From Ulva prolifera (lineage: Eukaryota > Chlorophyta > Ulvophyceae > Ulvales > Ulvaceae): a DNA stretch of 64,000 nucleotides. Numbering within the stretch: position 1 is the first letter of the stretch; every line of letters begins with the position of its first letter. The translations under genes and the position numbers were made by a program. The stretch lies in assembly GCA_023078555.1 (NCBI GenBank), contig CM041200.1:868001-932000 (forward strand), given 5' to 3'. The notes below the pieces were generated by a model that saw only the letters and a list, made by a program, of their open reading frames with translations, made no database searches and was not told where the DNA came from. This document shows positions 25,007 to 38,254 of the stretch, in pieces.

Positions 25007-25869
25007 GGAAGCTGGTCATTATAACCGATGCATCCTGCCACACTTGGCAACTAAACAGCCTCTTGCAGAGTGAACATGCACAAAATAATGCAACAATACA
25101 TTTGTACCCTGTAAGATACTGCAGATCTCAAGTAGCCTGCAGTCATGCTTACACAAGCCTGGGGGAAGCAGGATGATCAACTGAACAGTTTCTAGAGATG
25201 GAACGAAGCATCGTATAGAGTTTTTTTTTGCGTACTTTTGCTACGCTGTAACTTCTCAAACCGTTCAAGCGCTGCTGTGCGCAGGCCTTAGATCGTTGGT
25301 GTACACGGACGCCTGCAGACAGTGCGATCGACAATTGCGTGCTTCGTTGCGCGACTGAGGGCCTTTCGGTGAAGCGACAGGCCCAGACCAATACACGGCA
25401 ACAACTCTGCATTTGATGTTGAAGTTTCGTATATGAGAGCCCCTAGATTGACAATAGTCTATATTCACGATGATCTCCTCAGCATGAACAGCGCAAAAGA
25501 CGAGCAATCGCGCATTGTCGGAACAGCGTCACCAGCTTGAGGATATGATGAACTCGAGCACATGCACCGCTTCAGCGCATACCATATGCATCGTTGCGAT
25601 AGAGCTCTCTTATGTACCGAATTGCACCGTCCTTACATGCTGTGCGTGTGGCTATAAGTGCCTCCACAATTCTTACCCGGGTGCAGCTCAGCTCCGGACA
25701 AGAGCTGTGAGGCAGTGCCCTTGAAGGCGATGAATAAGTAGCACGTGCACCTCCATGTGTTACTGGCGGTGCTGCAGTCTGATCTGCGTCCGCTGCTGCA
25801 TGGTCGCCTCCGCCGCAACGCTCTGTCTAACGACAACCAAAATGAACGCACGCGATTGACCCTTCATAC
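25007..25869. promoter_or_regulatory. Shared upstream region of PRORP and the SAP-repeat gene
   Basis: 863 bases between divergent start codons. It must contain both promoters. A short A/T tract (GAGTTTTTTTTTG) lies near 25217. No exon was recognised. Confidence 0.35.
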
Positions 25870-28800
25870 ATGTATCTGAGACAGCTGCGACTATCGAATT
25901 TGTGTGTTCGCCGGCTCAACGCGAAGTTGCTGGGTCAGCCTACCAGTCCGGAGACAGTACGCGGCTCGAGATCGACAATGTTGCCAATGCGTCTCTCCAG
26001 CGCGCACAGGGTTTACAATGTACCAAACATTCATAATGGCCTCGTATGCAAGACCTTTTACTTGCCACCAGGGCCAGCAGCGAGATCGACGTCAGTGCTG
26101 CTGAAGCGGAGCGTCACCGCATCTGCCGGACCAGCCGACTCTTTTGCAGTCAGCGACGCGCTGTACAGCCAGCAGCTCCGTAATGTTGTAGACGTCAGTT
26201 CCTGGATTGAGATTTGTGAATCCCACAGCTCGGAGTTTAACGGCGTAGACAATTTTGCAGCCGTTCGAAAGTTGGTGGAGGTGAGTCTCACCCCTGCAAC
26301 ACAAGTCCCGTCGGCAAGCCCTCTGTTTGAATTTCCAAAAGCATCGATGTTCCGACCGAAGATTCGCTGTTGTACTTACTACTGATCCTCGATGCAGCTA
26401 CTGCGCTTCGCTCCTGCTGGCATGCCGGGACAGCTCAGGCAGCGCATCAGTGAATTAGCTGATGGGATATTTCAAGCCACGAACAGCCAGGTTCCCGACC
26501 TCGACTCTTCTCAACAGCAGGTTCTGGTGCTTGAACTGTCACAACTTGGGGTTGTGTTTATAAGCCCCGAATGGCATTCGTGCTGCCCACCTGTTCCTGT
26601 GCCATTGCTGAACAGCCTGCTAGATAGCTTACTCCAGCGACTTCACACTCTTCGCGGAGGCCAGGTTGGCGTACTCCTCATTTCCCTCCAGCGCCTACAA
26701 CTGTGTGACAGCGATGCATACTGCTTCATCCTGAAAGAGATCGAACGGCAACTGAGCAATACTCAAGGTGAGAACAGCTGGTATCGACAGCCGGATCATT
26801 TGGGCAAGCTCGTTCGTGGCGTTGTGACTGTGTTTCTGGTACGCAGCCATTACCTGCTTCTGTGTGCTGAACAAGCCATGATGCCTGACCCAGAAGCAGG
26901 TCAGGCTGCATGATCGCACCGAAGGCCAGCAACCTCGAGTGGCTGCACAATTGTGGATGCACTAGTTTGTTCTTGTAAACTGCTTTAGAAGACATGTGCC
27001 GCAATGTGGCATAGCTATAGGGTGGCAAAGCGGTGCCATTCTCATTTGGTGATGGGTGTAAATCATTGCATGTGTGTGTTGAACATTGTGAACTTGTTAC
27101 AAAGGCCGAAGGCTTGGACAGAGTGTTGACTAGACTTGCTTGTACAGGGCATTCCACGATCCATGTCCAGGACTCAGGCCAAAAGTACACTGACGTTACT
27201 TAGTGACGCTGTCGCTGATCTTCCGGACGACAATTGGGGTCCAGATGAGTGGAAGAGCATCGCGAGTGTTGTGGAGTCTTTTGCTGAGGTTCCACCGTCA
27301 CTCGGAGTTCCCTGCTTGCGTATGCATGCTGAAATTGCTCGAAGGCTTACTGAACAGCAGCCGCACCTTTCTGGCAAGGTTCTGTCGCAGATGGTCGCAG
27401 CATTTGCGGCTGGTACGTACGCAGACAGGAATGCTGTCGCTGCTCTCTTCAGGTCCATCACTGGCAGCTATGATGACCAGGGGGCACATACAGTGGCTGA
27501 CATAGCAGACTCTCTGTCCAAAGCTGGAGATGTATGGGGACATGAAATCAGAAGTATGGTGTCCTGGATCCTCGAGGCCCCCAACGTTGCGAATGAGGTG
27601 TGGTGGCTATTGGACTTTCACTGAAGCGTACAGTTCTGACATGTGACGTCGTAGTGTTTCATCATGCTTCACAAGACTGTGTCAATCTGCGGGAACTGTC
27701 AGCTGTGCCATGCAGTCGGGATTGAGGATGCTAGCAGCTGGTGCACGGGCCGGACTGATCACAGACACGCAGTGGCATGAGTACTTTTCGCGCTTCGCAT
27801 CAGGTGTCATGGAGTCATCGGCTCACTACTCCAGCACCAGCGATCGAGAATGCCAGCTCCTTCTCGAAGCAGCGATCCATCAAGGCGTACCATCTGATGT
27901 GGTCAATGCGGTGTGTGAGAAGGTCGCTGTCTGGATGAACAAAGGCGCAATGCGTCTCTGGCGGATTGTCCCCTACATGGTGGTATGATGAAACCTCTTT
28001 TCCGCATGTCAAAGTTTCCTGTTTTATTTGAATTTTGTCATATTCTGGAAGTGAATCAGCGTAGACTACACATGTCATGGCGCTGTTGTATGTCACAGAC
28101 CCCATTGTGAATGTATGGTCGTCGTGGAGCGGCTCACGCATGCATCACATTAGCATACATCAACACGCTTTGCTGTGCATGATATAGCTATTTGGCCCAT
28201 GCTAGCGGATCTTTCCCTTCCTTGTATTCAAGAGTGCTGTGTTATCTGCATATTATGAAGAACAAGACTATTGTCTTGTCCACTGTATACACAATTGAGG
28301 CACAAAGTCTATCACACCCCGCTCTTACATTTACAAAGTGGCCTGCAACCACTTGCAGTGCATTGAGTCACAGCGTCGTGGCACGTTGGCATGATTAAAG
28401 TATGAGCGTATGTCATCACTGACGAACACAGGCAACCTGTAACGTCTAGTCAACCCTGTGCGCTCCTTCATGATTGCTTCACGTGTTGATGAGACAGGCT
28501 GTAAGTCTGTGGCAGAGGCCTGGTCGCTGGGTCAGGTGCTGCCATGATGGCCTGTTGATTCCCATCCTGTGATGTCATGAGAGCTGGCATAATATGTGGG
28601 AGACTTGTGCAGATCATTTCGAGAGCACCGATGCACGAGAGAGAGGCACAGTCGAATAACAATGCTGCGGAAATTGTATTTGACGCTGCAAAGACAGCAG
28701 TGACAAAGGAAGTTCACCCTCAGATGATCATGTCACAGCGAGGGCAGCTGCTGATGACTGCACTCTCCGCAAGTATATCTGCTGGTAGAAAGGATGCTGT

Positions 28801-29922
28801 AGAGGTTATCCTTGGCATTGAAGGCATATCTTCATATCTACAGGACCAGGGAGAACCTGTAGCACAAGTTCTTGCGGACGCGATTTGCAATGCACAAATT
28901 GGTAGTGGGGCTACAGCACCAGTAGGTGCTGTATGGGAAGCAATTATGCAACAACCCAAGTGCGATTTTGCTTGTGGGGTACCATTGTGGCTGTGCGGTG
29001 ATGTTGTGGCTCTCTCATTCATGTCTGTTCTTACGAGCCTTGTCTCTGTTGCAGGCCACTGTCGCAGATGACACCTGTCAACCTCTCACGGCTTGCAAAG
29101 GCACTGTGGAGTTGTCAACCTCACGAGGTGTACCTGAGTGTGCTATTGGAGGCAGCGCTGGACAAGTTCTCAAATCCTGTTGAGAATGCCACTGATGCAC
29201 ATGAACTGCAGGGTGTAGTCTGGGTTGTGAACCAGGTCAAAAATCTGACACACTCGAAAGCTCTGGAAACCAAAGCGTATGAGTTTTTGGATGCAGTCTC
29301 TGAGTTCGAAGCTAGCCCTCGCGCCAATGCAGCAGGGTCGCAATCCATCAATAGCCTTATTAGGAGCAGTGCGGCTGGAAACACGAGATATGATCGTGCA
29401 GAGTTAGCAGGGATGAAAATGAGCGCCTTGAAAACGATGCTGGTTGAACAGAACTTGCCTGCTGGAGGGAACAAAAGTGACATAATTGAGCGGCTGCTCA
29501 ATCCTACTGCAGCGGGTGTCAGTAACAGCTTGGAAGAAGTTGATCAGATGCAGGGCATGACTGTCACACAGCTGAAGAAACTTCTTGCGGGCAAGGGCCT
29601 GAAAGTTTCTGGAAGGAAGCAAGAATTGATCGATCGCCTCCTCATGGAGCAGGACGCTGTGGATGCAGCACCTGAAGCCCCAACTGCAGATGTAGTGCCT
29701 GTTGAAGCAAGCATGAATGATGACGCGGAGTCGCCATCTGAATCACATTTTTCAGACTCAGACGTTTGCAACACGCTGCAGGACAATAGTGTCAGTGTAG
29801 GCAGTTTACATGATTTGACGGTCGCAGATTTGAAATGCTTGCTCCGAGATAACGGACTGAAAGTGGGCGGCAAGAAGGCCGAGTTGATTCAGAGATGTGT
29901 GGCGAATGGGATTGAGGCATAG
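25870..29922 (+). CDS. Helical-repeat (OPR-like) protein with three C-terminal SAP motifs
   Basis: Exons 25870-26280, 26398-26767, 27134-27597, 27716-27982, 28613-28959, 29055-29922 splice in phase to 908 residues. The first about 60 residues are rich in Arg, Ser and Leu with few acids, as in organelle-targeting sequences. The middle is alpha-helical with degenerate repeats of about 38 residues; the clearest is PLSQMTPVNLSRLAKALW, formed across the last intron, like the L....LA.ALW core of octotricopeptide (OPR) and FASTK-type repeats that bind organelle RNA in green algae. The C-terminus carries three SAP-like motifs: LAGMKMSALKTMLVEQ, MQGMTVTQLKKLLAGK and LHDLTVADLKCLLRDN, each followed by a Gly-Lys turn and a second helix; an acidic linker lies between the second and third. 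SAP motifs bind DNA or RNA. A mitochondrial or plastid role in RNA or nucleoid function is inference. Alternative: an unrelated armadillo-type scaffold. Confidence 0.75.
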
Positions 29923-30035
29923 AACAGGCTTTGCCACAAGGCAGGTCTACTGGTTATCAAACTCTTATGACAGCAAGAAACTGTGGAGCCGCCAATGTAT
30001 AGATTTATCTCTGGCTATCACTTCACACCAAATTG

Positions 30036-33000
30036 CTATGCATCCTCATCTTCCACGAAAATTGCTTCAAGCTGTCCCGTCATTTTTTGCACTAAGCTAC
30101 TAAGCATCTCAGAATTGTACTGCACATTCTTCCCCGCAGCAGAAGTTGCAGTTGTGGTACTCATGCTAGGTCGTGGTTGTTGCCAAACAGGCAACTGTTC
30201 CCGTTTGCTTTTTTTCCGCCCGCCCTTGTCTATCTCACCCAATGACTTGAAGCAGTCAAAGTGCATGTTTGCTCTCTGTGCGTGTGACGGCAGAACCTTG
30301 GTTGCATACGCTTCAAGGCAGCCATGCAAAGACTCCATCTGGTCCATATCGGAACCATCAGCAGTGAAATCCTCAAGCACCTGAATGTGCAATGTACTAT
30401 AAGATGTTGCTGTCACGTTGCAACTCGATGGTACATGCACATAGCATACCTTTCCCAAAGCGCTGGATGAGGATGGCGGCTTCCGTTTTATGAGCTCTAG
30501 CAATCGACTTAGCAGAAGCTCATAGCATTGTTCGATGCTTTCGTCGAACGCATCAGATTTGAAACTGCTTGGGATGATGCCTTCGATGAAATTCATCTCT
30601 AGAAACAGGGACGCCAGTCCAGCAGCACTCATTACCCTGATATTAACACTGAGCATCTCATGCACGCCGCCGATAATGACCTGACACAGCCGGGCCATGA
30701 GCTGCACGATGAGCAACCTTACTGGTTACACTATACAAACAGATGGGACACCAAAGTCGCTGTTGATGGGCTGGAGCGCACTGTCTGGACAGATAGCGTC
30801 GCATGTGACAGGACTTGGTTGACTATCAGCACCAGCGCAAATGACATATCGAAGGTTGCATCCCGCAGTTCCTTTCGCAGGGGCATGCTGTCCCAGAGTG
30901 TGCCATCTGATGTGAGATAATGCTTTACGGATGCTCTCAGTAGGTGACTTTGAACTTCCACGTACAAATCGCTGGCTTCATCCCTCACACTCTTGAGATT
31001 CTGTATGACCTATAACTACAAACACCAGTATGATCTCTGAACCAAGGCAGTCACGATGCACATGCATGAGAAAGCATACTGAAATGTGTTTAGTACCTTT
31101 TGAACTTGTTTCAAGCACGTCTCCTGAGCTTTGACATCATGGGGGTACATGAGGGGCAGTCGTGGTAATGTCAGATTCATGACTCCATGGTCAATGAGAT
31201 ATGCCGTATTGCTCAGGAGAGACAATGCCATCATCGGTGCTGTCATTGGTTCAGACAGCTTGTGGCCACTGAATGCCAACACTGCTTGCGCCACCTCCAG
31301 GCTGGCTGCATTGTAGGTTGGCTCAACGGTAAAGAGGCCTCCATGGCGATGGTGTGCCTTGATCATCTCTTTCGCCTCAGCCCGCACCTCCCCAAGCATG
31401 GCCCTCATCTTCCTTGATATATGATTCAAGCGTTCAAGAAATGCATGAGCAATCCTGCAACAGAATTTCAATTCTTCCATGCAAAACAGTATACGGCTGG
31501 TGCGCCAGCGCGACAGCCACCAGCATCAAAGTATTAAATCGCACCGCTCATGCACGTCTGTCACTGTGACGTTGCACAAGGTCTGCGCCATCTTGGTCAA
31601 ATTTGCAAACTGCAACATGGCCATGCAAGCACCATTGTGCACGCTCGCAAGCGCCGCGCTGACAGGGTGTCTTGCACTTGTGGCACACAAGTCGACACGC
31701 CACATTTCCCAGTCATCCTCTGCTGCCTCCCAATGAGCCACCGATGCCTCAAGCACGGCAACTCCATGACTCAGCACTGCCTTGGCAACATCTTCCAGGA
31801 TGGCAAGATCGTCATGCCAGCATCCAGATGCAGCCACGGCCGCGCGTGTGGTTCCCAACGTCTGCAAGGCCGCCTCATGCGCTGCCAACTTGGGGTCCGA
31901 CTCCTCCCACAGGGTCTGCAGTGTGCTGTGTAGTTCTTGCTGTATGTGAGCTTGCACCTGCATACTCACAGGGACTCAAAGCAGAGCAATGGATGGGAGC
32001 ACATGTCAGGCTCAGCCTCCAGCAGCCACCTCCACACCACCTTGCGGACACACCGCACCTCAGTCAGCACGTTGCGCATATTGTTCACCCCTGAATCCCA
32101 CACGTTTGGTTGCTGATTGGTGTTGTAGAAATCGATGAGTTCAGGTGAAGCACACAAGCCCATGAGTAGCTTCAGCTCTTTTGTAAAAAATCCAGTTAAA
32201 TCTTGAAGCAAGTCGAGCCATGCAAGCTGCACTGTTGAGCAGCGCGCAGTTGGGTCTGCATTATCTTCTTCTCCACGACATGGTATGGATGCATGAAACC
32301 CTTGGCTTCCTTTTGCAGCTTTACTAGCCTGAATACTGACTGAAGATATGGACACAAGAATTACAGCATGCTACAAGCTACAAGTACAACCACCGCGCGC
32401 ACACAAGCCGCATGCACGCTCAACGTCGCGCAAAATCTGGCCCGAAACCATACCTCTACTGCCACAACAGATGTGACAGTCTCAATGTGTCGTTCCACGA
32501 TATGCCTGAGACGCTGCTGTAGAAACTCTCGCTGTGCGCTGGCAAACCATGATAAAGGATTGGAAATTTGTGCCACGGACAGCCCCTCAGCCTTCAGAAG
32601 TTCAACATGCTGGATCGCCTTGACCACAGCTGGATACTCAGATGTAATGTCTCCAATCTGGTGCAGGAGGTTATCCTGCATGAATGACTTTGGGGGCGCA
32701 TGCACGTTGCACTCATTTTTCAGACGTAACATGGCCTCTGGGTCTGCACCATGCAAGGTGGGCAAGGTACGTACACAAACTTGTGCGGTTTCATGCTCCA
32801 GTCTCCGAGCAACCTCCTTCCAGAGTGCATGATCTTGCACTGGAATGAGCTTCTTTCCCTTGCTATACTCTGTCACAACTCCCTGATAGTCACGCTCTGA
32901 CGCAAGCTCCCGCACACGCCCAGGCATGCGAAACAGCGCTTCAAAGCGCTGCAGCAGCAACAATTTCTGCTTGACAGCGTCTGCCTCTGCTTGACGCTCC

Positions 33001-34330
33001 AGGATTGGTGCAAACGCTTGTTGAGCTACTTGCTCAGCCTCTGCTGCCGCAAGGGCAACATGCTTGGTGCTCCCAGATGTGCTGGCGATTGTTTCGGTTT
33101 CCTGCAAAGTGGCAGCCAGTGACGTAGACAGCTACAAAAAGCAAACCAAAAATCATGCCTGCACATGTATGGCACACACCCGCAGGCGCAATGATATATC
33201 ATCAATTGTACCCTTGCAGCCAATGAAGCGCTGGAAATTCTCTTTGACAAGCTGTCGCAATTGATTCTTCCTCTTATCAAGTGCAGCTTCCAGCATGGGG
33301 ATCCCAGCAACAAGCTGTTCACGAGTTGTATCACTGTGTGCTCTCGCCAGGTAAATCCAAGGGTCGAAAACTTTGCTGCTAATTTGTAATTTTGCCAGAA
33401 GAGCTGTGGCAGCACCCTGCAAGCGGGTCTGGCTTCAAAGTTGGTATGCACATCACTTACGAGATATACCATCGTGGACACTGTCGGAGATCATAAACAC
33501 AAGCCCAACTGCTATAGACAAAGCCTAATACATGTCACTGTTATGTGAAGGGCCGAGTCATGTACTGCCAGCGGCAATGCTTGTGATGCATGCCTTGGGA
33601 TGCCATCACTCATGCCAGTGACTGCGAGAGTGGTCGCACTGGAGCGGAAGGAGATCCCGGACCGCCATGCGTCAGCTTCATGGTGGCTCCAGCTTGCCAT
33701 CTTGCTAGCTTCTTCAGCTGGCGCCGTGCCGTGCCTGATGCATGATCTGCGCGTTGTAAGCTCATGTTGGCCTGATTCAGCACTCCAAGACCAAGTGGGT
33801 CAGAAAACTCGGAGAGGTCCTCATTCCCCTGCTTTGTGACATCTGACGCATTTTCTGGGTTGCTGCGCATCTGCTCCACAAGGATCGCTGCAGTTGTATG
33901 CACGTCTGCGTCTAGACTCGGATCCCATTTATCCTTGTTGTCCTCCAGTCGATATAGTTCGTGAGGGCTGCTACCGGGGCCAGGCTGAGAGTAAAATGTA
34001 TCTTCTGGGTAGGATTCGGGGGCTGTGACAACCGGCTCACCGGCGCGGGGCGTGATAATGGACGGCCTCTCTTCATCAGATGCTGCATAGTCCATGGACA
34101 CGCCATCGCCCATGCTCATGAAGCTGCACAATGTTGCACAGCGAGATCAAGAATATGCTACATGCCGCCACATTGACCAGGTTGAATCAGCTTGAGCAAG
34201 AAAAGCCATGCATGCTGCACCTAACATCAGATTCATGATGATGATCCCCGTAGTCGTCCTCCTCCTTTACCAAATTTGTCGCCAACACCTTCTGGCTGTT
34301 TCGTTTTTTCTTTTTGAAAAGGGACTTCAT
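30036..34330 (-). CDS. SEC5: Exocyst complex subunit SEC5 (EXOC2)
   Basis: Subunit of the exocyst, which tethers secretory vesicles to the plasma membrane. Exons 34330-34221, 34123-33640, 33416-33180, 33101-32454, 32328-32041, 31957-31545, 31454-31097, 31000-30782, 30701-30450, 30380-30036 keep phase and give about 1117 residues, close to plant SEC5. Hallmarks: a low-complexity acidic N-terminus ending DPLGLGVLNQ, then KVFDPWIYLARAH, the heptad-rich LVKENFQRFIGCKGTIDDI, FAPILERQAEADAVKQKL, LLQRFEALFRMPGRVRELA and YQGVVTEYSKGKKLI, which match the N-terminal rod of SEC5. Later exons are helical with weaker conservation. The C-terminal exon is Lys/Ser-rich and ends EAIFVEDEDA. The animal TIG domain at the N-terminus is absent, as in plants. 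The acceptor of exon 4 could also be at 33131, adding ten residues; donors at exons 2 and 6 (GTGCGA) are chosen from phase. Confidence 0.9.
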
Positions 34331-34903
34331 GTCTGAGTAAGCTGTACAGGCGGGAGGACCAACTCAGGTAAGCAGGACTCCTACGCACAGCTGCATCGAC
34401 AACTCTCCCCTACTGCATTTTTGCGATCAGCGAATGATGGTAGCACACACTGGTGTATCCAGCTGAGGTTGATTGACACTCCAAGAAGCTGATGTGGCCC
34501 CCGCCGACAGGCTACAGAGCTTGTCCCTGCCTGAAAGCGCCTGGGTCGTGGCAGAGCTATCAATCTGAGTCGATGGATCCGCATCGCCATGCTTGTTGTT
34601 GGCGGGACATGGCGCACAGGTGTCCTTGAGGAATATACGTATGCATGCATGGAGTTCGGGAGATGCCGCGCGTGCTCGTGTACGATTGCTCTGTCAGACC
34701 ACTGTGGGGCAGTGCATCACACTGCCTCAGGTACACATTGCAAAATTTTATTTTGGGTAAGTACATTTACGCTGGAAGTGGCCCTGAGCACCCCTCCTGG
34801 GTCCATGCGTCCATATTGTCGGTCGTCATCCGCTGTTCACCCAGCTGGCGGTCTTATGCTTAAGTAGCAGTTCATGTGTCTTTGATTCTGCCAATACGGT
34901 ACT
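34331..34903. promoter_or_regulatory. Shared upstream region of SEC5 and FAM91
   Basis: 573 bases between divergent start codons of two membrane-traffic genes; both promoters must lie here. No defined motif could be assigned. Confidence 0.4.
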
Positions 34904-37900
34904 ATGGAAGATCTTGTTTTCAAAAGTGTCTGCAATGGTGTGAACTATGAGGACTTGCCAGAGCGCGTGCAGCAAGCAATGTCGTACAAGGCATGGCAGG
35001 AAAGGTGCGGTTTGTTTGCCTGACATCTTGCAGATCTTTTATTGTCGCACATGGGGAGCCCGAGGTCACACTTTGATCTGCTGCAGGGTCAAAGCCATAT
35101 GTATACACCAAGGACAGTCATGGGCTGGGTCTCTAGCTACTGCAGCATGTCACGAGTTCGAGTACTACGAACAGCTGCTCAAGACATACAAAGCTAAACA
35201 GAGAGTGTATCCATACCACATGGCAAAGGAAATTTGTGGCAAGCTCAGAGTGACACCGTTCAAGTACTACTATGATGTTCTCTTCCAGGCTATGCGCAAT
35301 GAGCTGCCCTACGATCAAATTCCCAACTTTTCTGCTGCTGACATTATCCGGTTGATAGGGATCGGCCGAAACGAGTACATCGCCAAGCTGAACGCTTGCA
35401 ATGAGAAGAAGCTGCTGTGGCGCATGAATAAGTCCATAGCAAAGGAGCACCTGCCCACAGAGCCAGTGAACATCAAGCTGACTGGTTGGTGGCGAGTCCA
35501 GGTTGTCAGTTTGAGTGCGCTGCTGTTCAGGACCTGGTTCCTTTGTTCCCTGAGTGCTGGCATTCCGTATTAACTAATTTTGACTCGTGTATCTGGCTTG
35601 CTACAATACAATCAAGATGTACTCATTTGGTTTGTGACCCGCAGGTGAGAAGGACTTGCGGGAGTTGACCCCTGAAGAAGACAAACTCTTGCGCAAAGCT
35701 TCCTCCAGCAAGGATGGAATCGCAGTTGCTGATCTGCCCGAACCTGTGATCCAATCACTGTACAAGCGGCACTTGATATATGTCGATGTGCCAGTCTCTG
35801 GGCACCAGCACTTCTCAACATCTTCCCTCGAAGGCTTTGTCAGCAATCGAGATATGGTCGCTGGTGATGCGGACCCGATGGAGTCCTTGCTATACGAGGT
35901 TTTCGTGTCTAATTCAGAGCGCTTGTCAGTAGATGCACTGGCACAGGTTCTGGGACGTCCAGCGGTTCAGATTCAGGATGCCATCTCAACAGCGTGCAGG
36001 CTGGGCTTTGCACAGCTTATTAATTCTGATGGTTCGCCCAAAAATGCTGTATCCCAATATATGAACTGGGATTGACAGGTGCACTTTCTCAATCCAGGTG
36101 ATGTGTGCAGAGCTGGCATCCATCTCATTCATGCATGCGGAAGCGAATATGAGCCAGCTAGGTGGAGGTTCATCATTCTCAACAACTTTTGGACCGGAGC
36201 ATTCTGCTATTGCTGTGGTACTAGATGCAGAAGCTACATCATACCTGATGATGGGATCGCTCTCGCCAGGGATGAAGCGCCACAGCGTCACACTCTTTGA
36301 AGGAGGTCAGCATCACATCACATGTCCTCAAATCCGTTCACCTTGACCGGTGCTCGGTGGTTTTTCGTGGTGCATGTCACGCCCCCGGTCCCAGTTCTCT
36401 GGCAGCTTGACAGCATGTGATGAATGACGTTCTGGGAGCACTGGATCTTGTGTGCGCTTGACATGCGTCCACATCTGCTGTGGATCCACCAAAGTCTCAA
36501 CATGCATGGAGTTCATGTAGGCCGTCTTGCTGGCCAGCAGGCGATTGAAGACATGCGGCAAGAATTGTGGAGCAGCGTTCAGGCTGTTGCATCGTTTGGT
36601 GCGGAGATGGAAGGGCTCCCTGGCACACTGGAGAGCCTTGCAACGATTGTGGACACATTGTGTGAAGCAGGGCAGCCCTTGGAGATCATTCGAAAGGAGT
36701 CATTGAGCGCACTTGCTGTACGGGCTGCATCCCGGATGCTGCAGATGGCGTACTCTGCCATCATCGCGATCGAGCCGCTGCGGCTGCCAGCACTGCCGCT
36801 CCCAGTGTCCCATGGCCGCGGTCCTGCATTTTTTGGCGCCGTTGCCCCCATGCTGACTCCATGGCTGACTCTGGCGCTGATGTCCGATCTGAAGGCTGGG
36901 CCAGTGTCACTTGCGTTCACGCATGGTCAGCGTATCACAGCGCTGCCCCCCATGGTGTGTCTCAACAAGATGTGCTGGCCCTACGCCTCGTACCAACATT
37001 CTCATTCTGCATGCAGCCGCACAGACTGCTGTCTTCACAGACTGCCGCTTCAGGCACATGGCACGGCCTCATCCACCATGCCATGTTTGCCTTGCTACTG
37101 GCACCGGTTGGCTTTGTGGTGAACTGCCAGCTGAATGCAGGCACGTTGCTGTACCCATGCTTTCCTATGGCCATGGGAACCTGAGAAGTGGCCAGGCAAG
37201 GATATGGGCCAGCTACATGTGCCCCACCTGGTGGATAGCAAGTTCTTGCTGTACATTTTGAATGGGTTGCTGTCTTGCACTGCAGTGCTTCTACAACCCC
37301 TTTGGCTGTCGTCAAGCGACAGTTGCAACCCTGCTCAGTCTCCTGCCATTGCAGCAGCTGCACGCAGCTCGCGGAACGCACCCGCAAAGTTAGCTGCACG
37401 CGGCGATGATGAAGCTCCTGTTAAGGTTGCCTTAGCCGGGCTGCCGCTACATGTGGAAGAGAGTCCTGGCAGACCTACTGTATCCATATGCCGTGGTGTG
37501 TCTTCTCTCAATGTATGACACAGTTCCTCATTTTTGTTGATCTGCACCACATACCGAAGCCGGTGGTCAGTGCATGCGGAGATGCAATGTGCACACATGG
37601 CCCTACTCACATGTTGGATGGCAGGGTGCTCAAACATAGCTGGATTACATGACACAGATGTTATGCAGGCTTATGGAATGAGAGCAACGAAGAGGCGCAA
37701 ATTGCTGTGCCAGCACAGCTGCGTGATACATTGCAGAACATGGGGTTGGATAAGGCGATGGGGTACCTGTGGATGGTTCCACAGAGCGCATGCCGAAGCA
37801 GTGCAGTCACAACTACTTCCGCAGGAGATGTATATGTGCCATATAAAGTTAGTCTGGGGCTGCCGTTGTACAATAGCACTCTTTGCAAAATGGTGCGGTC

Positions 37901-38254
37901 ATCTGCGCGTTGTTCCAGCCTGCGTCTTCTGCTCCAATCCGTCAATCATAAATAGTGATCTTGTAGATTTGTGAAGAGCTTCGGAAAGCGCAGCTACTGA
38001 CCAAGGAGGGCATTGAGCAGCAGAGCGCAAATCAAGTGAAGTCCCTGCACAAGATGGCTTCATTGATCTCCAAATGTACCTCTGCTCAGAGCACTGCTCC
38101 CAGCGCAACAGCATCTTCTGTGACTGCAGAGAGTCTCGAGCGTCAGCAATTTCTGCTTCCAACTCAAAGGCTGGTTTTTGATGGGTCAAGCATGTCGTGC
38201 ATTGAAGGATGGACCTTTACACAGGGGACTTCAGTCCAGGCAAAGTTGCTCTGA
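34904..38254 (+). CDS. FAM91: FAM91 homologue
   Basis: Adaptor that in animals links golgin-captured vesicles to TBC1D23 and the WASH complex at the trans-Golgi; plants and algae keep one copy. Confident exons: 34904-35004, 35087-35501, 35653-36031, 36111-36305, 36521-about 36956, then 37669-37892 and 37967-38254. Conserved blocks: PERVQQAM, EYYEQLL...VYPYHMAK, RVTPFKYYYDVL, IPNFSAADIIRLIGIGRNEYI, VNIKLTGWW, YVDVPVS...LEGFVSNRD, MESLLYEVFVS, CRLGFAQL, TSYLMMGSLSPGMKRHSVTLFEGG, VPYKVSLGLPLYNSTLC and LPTQRLVFDG, all in the order of human FAM91A1. Exons between about 36957 and 37668 could not be placed; coding potential there shifts between frames. The exon 3/4 junction was chosen for a 79-nt intron of normal size and correct phase. 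Residue 1 is the first in-frame ATG before the first block. Confidence 0.9.
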
